Positions 5,594 through 10,208 of a DNA stretch of 10,208 nt are shown here, one piece after another (the stretch's first letter is position 1; each line of letters begins with the position of its first letter). Origin of the DNA: an uncultured Kiritimatiellota bacterium (GTDB lineage Bacteria; Verrucomicrobiota; Kiritimatiellia; RFP12; UBA1067); NCBI GenBank assembly GCA_934654805.1, contig CAKUGW010000114.1, positions 1 to 10,208 of the forward strand, in the 5' to 3' direction. The position numbers and the translations under genes are program-made. The notes under the pieces were generated by a model. The model ran no database searches. It worked only from the letters and a program-made list of their open reading frames with translations, and was not told the origin of the DNA.

Positions 5594-8500
5594 CTATGCG
5601 GCGTCGTCGGCGCGGTGCATCGTGACGGGGCTGAGGTCCTGCGAGCCGTCTGGGTGGACGGTGACCGTCCAGTCGAAGACGAGCGGGCAGCCCGGCAGGT
5701 TCGTGACGTGGACGGCAACGTCGCCCGTGGGCTGGCCGTGCGCGTCGCGCACCGCCTCCACGCGGAAGGCCGCCTGCGAATGCTCCGTCGCCCGGACCCC
5801 GTGGGCGGCCGCCTGCGTCCGAAGCGGCGCGACGCACCCCTGCGCGAGGCCGAGGATGACGTTCGCGATCTGCATCGGATGCGCCTCGCCGCAGAGCCGC
5901 GTGGCGGCGTCTCGGATCTGCCGCGACACCGAATAGGGGCGTCCGCCGACCCACGCCTGGGCATCCTGCTCCGACAGGCCGTTCGCCGAGCTGTCGAGGT
6001 CGAGCGCCGTGCCGTCGGGCAGGAGGAACGAGAACGTGGAGGGCGCGTCGACGAGCCGGCGTTCGTTCGTCGCCACGTCGGTGAAGCCGTCCCGCATGCG
6101 GTGGATGTCCTTCGCGAGCTGTTCCTCCGCCTTTGCCGGATCCTGCGCCGACTGGATGCTGGTGACCGACATCGGCTCGAACGGGTTGAGCGCCCGGGCC
6201 GGTTCGGGCACGCGCCCCTCCACGATGTCGAGGGCCGTCTGCGCATCGACGCCATACTTCCAGACCATCTCGAGGCACGCCGCGAAGCTGGGCGACCGGT
6301 CCGTCACGCCGATTGCCGCCAGGCGACTGGAATCGCCGAAGTCGAGGGCCGTGAGCAGCGCCCGCGTCCGTTGCCGGGCGTCCTTGACGGCGAGGGCGCT
6401 GCGGATGTCCTGCGGGACCGGATTGCCCCATCCGGTCTTGAGGACGTTGTCGCGCGTCAGCTTCCCGCGCGCGGCGAGCGCGAGAAGGTCGTCGCGCCTG
6501 TCGATGAGGCGATTGACGACACTGGGGCTGTGCGCGCCCTCCAGGAGGGCGAGCGCGCGCACGACGCTCTCGCGGTACTTCGCCGGCATCGCGAGAACCG
6601 TGCAGCCGACGGACGCGGACTGGCGCGCCAGGCCCATGAACGCGACGAGTGGATTCGACACCGCGAGCGTGCGCGCAAAGGCGTTCGGCTTCGGCAGCTT
6701 CCCGCCCGCCTCCAGCTTGAGGGAGAGGTCGTCGAAGACGAGCCGCTCCAGGAACCATCTCGACGCCGGCGGGAATGTCCTCGCGTCGCCCGCCGTCAGC
6801 TTCGCGTAGGCCGCGTCGAAATGCGCGAGCAGTGCCGTGGCCTGTCCGTAGGTCTCCTGATCGCGCAGGAAGGCGGGGTAGTTGAAGAGGCGGCGCAGAC
6901 CACTTTCCCCCATCTTCATGTGGTCGTTGAAGGCCTCCAGATCCGTGCCGCGCGCCGTCTCAAGCTCCTTCATCCGCACAAGGCGTCCCGTCTCGGCCGC
7001 CGTCAGGCCCAGCCTCTCCGGCAGGCGCGAGAAGTCCCGCATGTCGTAGTCGTGCTTCGTCGCGTCGGGGAAGGCGGTGACGCCCGTGGCGAACGACTGG
7101 ACGGCGAGCGCGCCGTCCGGGGCGACGGAGAACGCGAGGTGGAGGCGCTGGGACGAGCCCGGGCCGAGCGTCTGCCGCCGGCCCTCGCCGTCGAGGATGG
7201 CCGGCAGCGGGACTTCGGCCTCGTAGGCGAAGCCGAGCGAACCGTCGGCTTCTTCCGAGAGGGTGAACGTGCGCGTGCCGCCGTTCGCCTGGGCCAGCGT
7301 GAAGCGGTCGAAGCCCTCTTCGTTCGGGAACATGCCGATCTCCCAATGGAGGGCGACCTTCTCCGTCTCCTGGCTGCAGAGCGCGACGATCCGCTCGGCG
7401 CGGGCCTTGAGATCGCGGGGGAGGTTCGCGAACGTCGCCGCGTCGTCGTGCGCGACATAGCGCGCGATCTGGTCCTTGGCCGCCGCGACGTCGTGCGCGA
7501 GACGCACCCCGTTCGGGAGGGTGACGCTGAGGCCGCGCACGATGTCCTTGTCGAAGACCGGCGTCAGGCCGTTCGGCTGTCCGCCCATCTTCGCGCGTTC
7601 GTTTGCGTAGACATCCCGCAGGCCGTCGGCGACGTGCGCGCGCACGCTTGCGGCGAAGGCCGCGTCGTCCTGCAGGACGGGAAGGCTGCGCACCTCCTGC
7701 ATCAGCCGGGAGACGGTGGCATTGGCAGGGCCTATCAGGAGGCTCCGCTTCGGCGAGAGGGCGAAGGCCGCCGTCGGCAGGCGCGTCGCGTCCAGAAGCG
7801 TCCGGCCGACGGCCGTCGCGAAGTCGGGGCCGGCGGCGTCCGGCGCGCGCAGGGCATCGGCGAGGGCGCGCGCGGCGGCGAACAGCGCCGTCGTGCGCGG
7901 GTTGCCCGCCTCCTGGCAGAAACGGGCGAGCTGGAGGCCGCCCGTGGACATCAGCGCGTCGGAAAGCTCCGCCTTCGTGTCGGCGGGGAGGCCCGCGCAC
8001 ATCGCCTTCGCGAGCGCGGCGCGCGCCTCGTCGGCGTTTCCTGCGGCGGCGGCCACCTGCGGCTCGTCGGCGAGCGCCATCGCGTCCGCGACGGCCGTCA
8101 GCGCGCCGAGGAGCGCGGCGCCGGTGGCACGCGCCTGCCCGAGGCCGTCCGCACCGGGGAGCGCCGCGAACGTCTGCGCCGTGACGTGCGCGGCGGCGGC
8201 CGCAAAACGCGGCTGGAGGGCGTGGTAGGCGGCCGTCTTCGCCGTCGCCGCCTCGGGCGTCGCGAACGCGGCGGGGTCGGCGTCCAGATGGCGCAGCGCC
8301 CATCTCTCCGCCTCGTCATCGCCGCCCGCCGCCGTCTCGACGGCGTTGAGGACGTCGATGACGTCTCGCGCGAGGCCGCGCGAGGTGAGGGTGCTCACGT
8401 CTCCGTTCGCCTGCGCCGCGTGGGCCTCCATCAGGTGGTTGAGGAGGCGCGCCACCACCTCGGGATGCGTCTGCACGCACGCCGGGCGCGCGATGTCGTC

Positions 8501-8857
8501 CGCGTTGTGCAGGAGGTCGAGCGCGCTGGCGCGCAGGTTGACGGCGTGCAGTTCGCGCGCCGCGTCGAGGTCGGCGAGGATGCCGCGAATCGCGTTCGTC
8601 TGGACGAGTTTCGAGGCGTTGAGCCGGTCGAAGAGTTCGCTCGCCCGCTGCTGGACGCAGCTGAAGCGCGAATCGGTGACGACGGCCTGGCGGATGGCCG
8701 CGAGCGTCTGGCTGTTCGTGTTCGCCGCGCCGCGCGTGCCGAACGCGCTGCGGAAGCGCAGTGACAGGCCGCTGCGCTCGAGATCCTGCGTCTCGGCGTT
8801 CAGCATGACGGACTGGTTCGCGGCAAGGTTCCGCAGGGAATCGACGGTAATGGGCAT
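5594..8857 (-). CDS. Candidate type III secretion effector, 1087 aa, duplicated domain
   Basis: I recognise no named family. The start is ATG at 8857 because AAGGAAG (8863-8869, minus strand) stands five bases before it; an in-frame ATG at 8923 has no such site. The product has no hydrophobic signal peptide or membrane segment. It begins MPITVDSLRNLAANQSVMLN, a Ser/Asn/Gln-containing polar N-terminus as expected of type III substrates. Residues ~60-410 are Ala-rich and mostly helical. A domain of ~170 residues follows (411-590): DGLRDVYANER (411-421), LPNG (447-450), Cys494 in ALCSQE, beta-rich stretch, PDG at 580. Residues ~600-920 are helical again. A second copy ends the protein (923-1087): DGFTDVATNER (923-933), LPDG (946-949), Cys989 in RLCGEAHP, PDG at 1069. 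It lies 109 bases downstream of a CesT-like chaperone gene on the same strand, the usual effector arrangement. A long arginine-rich frame on the opposite strand (5615-8764) is a GC-bias shadow. Being coding is secure; the effector role is inferred from the neighbour. Confidence 0.75.
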   Translation of the reverse strand: MPITVDSLRNLAANQSVMLNAETQDLERSGLSLRFRSAFGTRGAANTNSQTLAAIRQAVVTDSRFSCVQQRASELFDRLNASKLVQTNAIRGILADLDAARELHAVNLRASALDLLHNADDIARPACVQTHPEVVARLLNHLMEAHAAQANGDVSTLTSRGLARDVIDVLNAVETAAGGDDEAERWALRHLDADPAAFATPEAATAKTAAYHALQPRFAAAAAHVTAQTFAALPGADGLGQARATGAALLGALTAVADAMALADEPQVAAAAGNADEARAALAKAMCAGLPADTKAELSDALMSTGGLQLARFCQEAGNPRTTALFAAARALADALRAPDAAGPDFATAVGRTLLDATRLPTAAFALSPKRSLLIGPANATVSRLMQEVRSLPVLQDDAAFAASVRAHVADGLRDVYANERAKMGGQPNGLTPVFDKDIVRGLSVTLPNGVRLAHDVAAAKDQIARYVAHDDAATFANLPRDLKARAERIVALCSQETEKVALHWEIGMFPNEEGFDRFTLAQANGGTRTFTLSEEADGSLGFAYEAEVPLPAILDGEGRRQTLGPGSSQRLHLAFSVAPDGALAVQSFATGVTAFPDATKHDYDMRDFSRLPERLGLTAAETGRLVRMKELETARGTDLEAFNDHMKMGESGLRRLFNYPAFLRDQETYGQATALLAHFDAAYAKLTAGDARTFPPASRWFLERLVFDDLSLKLEAGGKLPKPNAFARTLAVSNPLVAFMGLARQSASVGCTVLAMPAKYRESVVRALALLEGAHSPSVVNRLIDRRDDLLALAARGKLTRDNVLKTGWGNPVPQDIRSALAVKDARQRTRALLTALDFGDSSRLAAIGVTDRSPSFAACLEMVWKYGVDAQTALDIVEGRVPEPARALNPFEPMSVTSIQSAQDPAKAEEQLAKDIHRMRDGFTDVATNERRLVDAPSTFSFLLPDGTALDLDSSANGLSEQDAQAWVGGRPYSVSRQIRDAATRLCGEAHPMQIANVILGLAQGCVAPLRTQAAAHGVRATEHSQAAFRVEAVRDAHGQPTGDVAVHVTNLPGCPLVFDWTVTVHPDGSQDLSPVTMHRADDAA

Positions 8858-8966
8858 GGTGGCTTCCTTTTCTCTCGTGTGTTCGCCGAACGCCAAGGCG
8901 GCGCCGTCAGGACTACGCGCCAATGGGCTGGCGGTTACAGCGGTCTCCCGCCCGGGGCGACGGCGC
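8858..8966 (-). other. Gap between chaperone and large protein
   Basis: This 109-base gap carries the ribosome binding site of the large gene (AAGGAAG, 8863-8869). I see no convincing promoter and no terminator with a T tract in it, so the two genes are probably co-transcribed from upstream of the chaperone. Confidence 0.5.
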
Positions 8967-9422
8967 CTAGGCGTAGAGGCGATCCGACAGGGGGGCGTCC
9001 GCCGCCGGGGGCTCGACGGGCGTCGCGCCCGCGTCCGTGCCGACGGCCAGGCGCTTGCCGAGGGCGTCGATCTGCGCGGAGAGGAAGAGCAGCTTCCCGG
9101 CGAATGCCTCGGCCGTGAGGCCCGCCGCCGGACACGTCGTCGAAAGGACGATCGCGTTGGCGAAGAGGCCGACGTGGAGGCCGAGGGCGTCCGCGCCGAA
9201 GAGGTTGAATGCGAGCGCCCGCGCCAGGGTCTCGCGCCCGAGCGGCGCGTCGCCGCCGTCGAGGGCGACGCCGTAGCAGAGCCAGTCCGAATCCTCCTCG
9301 CGCCAGCGCAGCGTGAGGGCGTTGCCGTCGGCGACGAGTTCGGCGACGCCCTCCGGGGAGAGCGCCACGTCCGCCCCCGTGAGCGCGGCGAGTTCCTGAA
9401 TCAGCGCAGTTGCTTCCTTCAT
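8967..9422 (-). CDS. CesT-like type III secretion chaperone (151 aa)
   Basis: Small dimeric chaperones of the CesT/SycE class hold the N-terminal segment of one effector unfolded in the cytoplasm and deliver it to the secretion ATPase. The sequence has the expected pattern: an amphipathic first helix (MKEATALIQELAALTG), a beta-hairpin region with VAELVADGNALTLRW and DWLCYGVALDGGD, the hallmark segment LARALAFNLFGADALGLHVGLFANAIVLSTTCPAAGL (written here in parts: helix to about NLFG, then strands), and a closing helix around EAFAGKLLFLSAQIDALGKRL. A Pro/Ala-rich tail (about 128-151) follows. Length, acidity and the NLFG-type turn fit PF05932. The start at 9422 is chosen because AAAGGA lies eight bases upstream; longer frames reaching 9599 begin with Arg-rich sequence unlike the family. 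The large downstream gene is its likely client. Confidence in the fold is good; the secretion system it serves is not in view. Confidence 0.75.
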   Translation of the reverse strand: MKEATALIQELAALTGADVALSPEGVAELVADGNALTLRWREEDSDWLCYGVALDGGDAPLGRETLARALAFNLFGADALGLHVGLFANAIVLSTTCPAAGLTAEAFAGKLLFLSAQIDALGKRLAVGTDAGATPVEPPAADAPLSDRLYA

Positions 9423-9467
9423 CTTCCGTATCCTTTCGAGCCGTCTGGAATGAGTCCTGCGCGCCAT

Positions 9468-9482
9468 GGGCCATCTTGGCCC
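9468..9482 (-). promoter_or_regulatory. Hairpin in the chaperone 5' leader
   Basis: GGGCCA and TGGCCC form a six-base-pair stem with a three-base loop (minus-strand AGA). It lies soon after the predicted transcription start and well before the ribosome binding site, so it could stabilise the transcript's 5' end. No regulatory class is recognised. Confidence 0.35.
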
Positions 9483-9501
9483 GCGCGCGCCCAGTTCGCG
9501 T

Positions 9502-9510
9502 ATTCTACCA
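9502..9510 (-). promoter_or_regulatory. Extended -10 promoter for the chaperone/effector operon
   Basis: Read on the minus strand, TGG followed by TAGAAT (9510 to 9502) is an extended -10 box. The matching -35 position (about 9525-9530, CGCCAT) is poor, which extended -10 promoters tolerate. Transcription would start near 9495, giving a leader of about 70 bases before the chaperone start. Confidence 0.5.
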
Positions 9511-9619
9511 TATTCCTCGGCGGAATGGCGTGGCGGCGACCGGGTTTCGCAGGGCTGACGCATGGGAAGGCGGCCCTCCTCGCGTTTCGACGAACGCATG
9601 CGCCCCCGAACGCCGCTTT

Positions 9620-9628
9620 TGATATAAT
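9620..9628 (+). promoter_or_regulatory. Extended -10 promoter for folB
   Basis: TGATATAAT combines the extended -10 TG with a perfect TATAAT (9623-9628). No good -35 box stands 17 bases upstream. Start of transcription would be near 9635, about 48 bases before folB. This promoter and that of the chaperone diverge, about 115 bases apart. Confidence 0.65.
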
Positions 9629-9669
9629 GTCACGGCATGAAGAGAATCGCGATCGACACGCCCGAACGG

Positions 9670-9676
9670 AAGGAGG
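9670..9676 (+). promoter_or_regulatory. Ribosome binding site of folB
   Basis: AAGGAGG, a full-strength site, lies six bases before ATG 9683 and fixes that start. Confidence 0.75.
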
Positions 9677-9682
9677 CCCGGC

Positions 9683-10030
9683 ATGACGCTGAAGCTGAAC
9701 GGCCTTGAAGTCCTCTGCGTCATCGGGGAGCGCCCCGACGAGCGGCATCGCCTGCAGAAGCTGCGGATCGACGTCGAGCTGGCGATTCCGTCCGCGGCGG
9801 CCGAGACCGACCGGCTTGCGGACACGATCGACTACGCCGCGCTGACGGAGGCGATCCGCGCGGCGCTCGTCGCGGCGAAGTGCCAGATGATCGAGCATGC
9901 GGCGAAGGTCGTCTTCGGCGTCTGCGCGGCCGCATGCCCGGCGTCCGCCGGCGCGCACGCCCTGCGCGTGACAGTGACGAAGGCCGGCGCGATCCCAGGC
10001 CTCGAATCGGCCTCGGTTTCCTATCCGTAA
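9683..10030 (+). CDS. folB: Dihydroneopterin aldolase (115 aa)
   Basis: FolB cleaves 7,8-dihydroneopterin to 6-hydroxymethyl-7,8-dihydropterin and glycolaldehyde in folate synthesis; it is a cytoplasmic octamer. The sequence has the family pattern over its full length: NGLEVLCVIGERPDERHRLQKLRIDVEL with the pterin-site Glu20, DTIDYAALTEAIR with catalytic Tyr51, an IEHAAKVV helix where most members have IE-x-LA, and VTVTKAGAIPGLESASVSY with catalytic Lys100. At 115 residues it is slightly short but normal. The closest alternative, dihydroneopterin triphosphate epimerase (FolX), belongs to the same fold; the KAGAIPG block favours the aldolase. No other folate gene (folK, folP, folE) is in the window, so it stands alone under its own promoter, divergent from the chaperone operon. 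Confidence 0.9.
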   Translation: MTLKLNGLEVLCVIGERPDERHRLQKLRIDVELAIPSAAAETDRLADTIDYAALTEAIRAALVAAKCQMIEHAAKVVFGVCAAACPASAGAHALRVTVTKAGAIPGLESASVSYP

Positions 10031-10208
10031 GGACGATGTCAGGCGCAAGGACCCATCCGCGCGGCGCCGTCACCTCGCTGGCCGAGGGGGGCGCGCAGTC
10101 CTGGAGAAGCCGCGCCTCCGGCCCGTCACGCGCGCCGCGTCCGGAACTAAACTTGGATTCCAGAACTAAATCCTAACTTTGGGTGTTGAGCCGTTAGGGC
10201 CGTCCTCA
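10031..10208. other. Gene-poor tail with AT-richer end and short direct repeat
   Basis: No gene is supported here. A 46-codon frame from ATG 10036 to 10176 has no adequate ribosome binding site and no family resemblance. From about 10143 the sequence turns AT-richer, with GAACTAAA at 10144-10151 and again at 10163-10170, and GGATT (10155-10159) facing AATCC downstream. Such a change of base composition often marks the end of a mobile element, but no transposase is present and the window ends before this could be shown. Confidence 0.35.

Noticed and set aside
5615..8764. Open frame of 1049 codons on the plus strand opposite the large minus-strand gene
   Set aside because: Its product is extremely rich in Arg, Glu and Gly with no family likeness and no good ribosome site. 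Such frames arise opposite real genes in high-GC DNA; the minus-strand frame has balanced composition, a good ribosome site and a chaperone partner.
8858..8923. 22-residue N-terminal extension of the large protein to ATG 8923
   Set aside because: The only good ribosome site points to ATG 8857 and lies inside this extension.
9423..9599. N-terminal extension of the chaperone to an ATG at 9599
   Set aside because: It would run through the promoter and hairpin, is Arg-rich and has no counterpart in the chaperone family; AAAGGA supports ATG 9422.
9637..9708. 23-residue frame just upstream of and overlapping folB (starts MKRIAIDTPE)
   Set aside because: It would begin only about two bases after the predicted transcription start and has no ribosome site; folB has a strong one of its own. 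No evidence that it is translated or regulatory.
10036..10176. 46-residue frame after folB, position suggestive of folK
   Set aside because: The sequence lacks any pyrophosphokinase motif, is Arg/Ser/Pro-rich and has no adequately spaced ribosome site.
1..10208. CRISPR array, tRNA or rRNA genes
   Set aside because: No regularly spaced repeats and no recognisable cloverleaf or rRNA core sequence were seen on either strand by eye.

Overview
This is a GC-rich bacterial window with three coding blocks of different kinds. The phylum is not certain. An archaeal-type (about 420 aa) isopropylmalate isomerase large subunit, IS1380-type transposase debris and a type III secretion chaperone next to a very large Ala-rich protein fit an accessory-rich host-associated bacterium. 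A Verrucomicrobiota/Kiritimatiellota/Lentisphaerota-like (PVC) genome is my best guess; a deltaproteobacterium is possible. This placement is inference.

Layout. Bases 1-204 hold a 17-base C tract and an AT-richer stretch that may be an insertion sequence end. Bases ~205-1304 are a decayed IS1380-family transposase with no in-frame start, an internal deletion with frameshift, and a lost C-terminus. Bases ~1305-1708 are the control region of a leucine operon: a near-consensus promoter, a 27-codon Leu-rich leader peptide, an antiterminator and an intrinsic terminator. Bases 1709-5566 are leuA, leuC, leuD and the first third of leuB. leuB homology stops abruptly near base 5524 and is replaced by a short tail that resembles part of a phosphohexomutase C-terminus.

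From the other side, on the minus strand, come a CesT-like type III secretion chaperone (8967-9422) and a 1087-residue protein (5594-8857), read as a chaperone/effector pair. No secretion apparatus gene is in the window. The large protein has a domain that appears twice, at residues ~411-590 and ~923-1087, an internal duplication I do not recognise from any named family. Divergent from the chaperone and sharing its upstream region is folB (9683-10030), dihydroneopterin aldolase. The last ~70 bases are AT-richer, carry a short direct repeat and may be the edge of another mobile element.

How it works together. LeuA, LeuCD and LeuB are the leucine branch from 2-oxoisovalerate to 2-oxoisocaproate. 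The leader region can fold either as an antiterminator or as a terminator and carries six CTT leucine codons, so the operon is very likely controlled by ribosome-mediated attenuation on charged tRNA-Leu. Because leuB is truncated, leucine synthesis needs another leuB elsewhere, or is broken. The chaperone/effector block ends 27 bases from the broken leuB end in convergent orientation, which suggests that its arrival, or a linked deletion, destroyed leuB.
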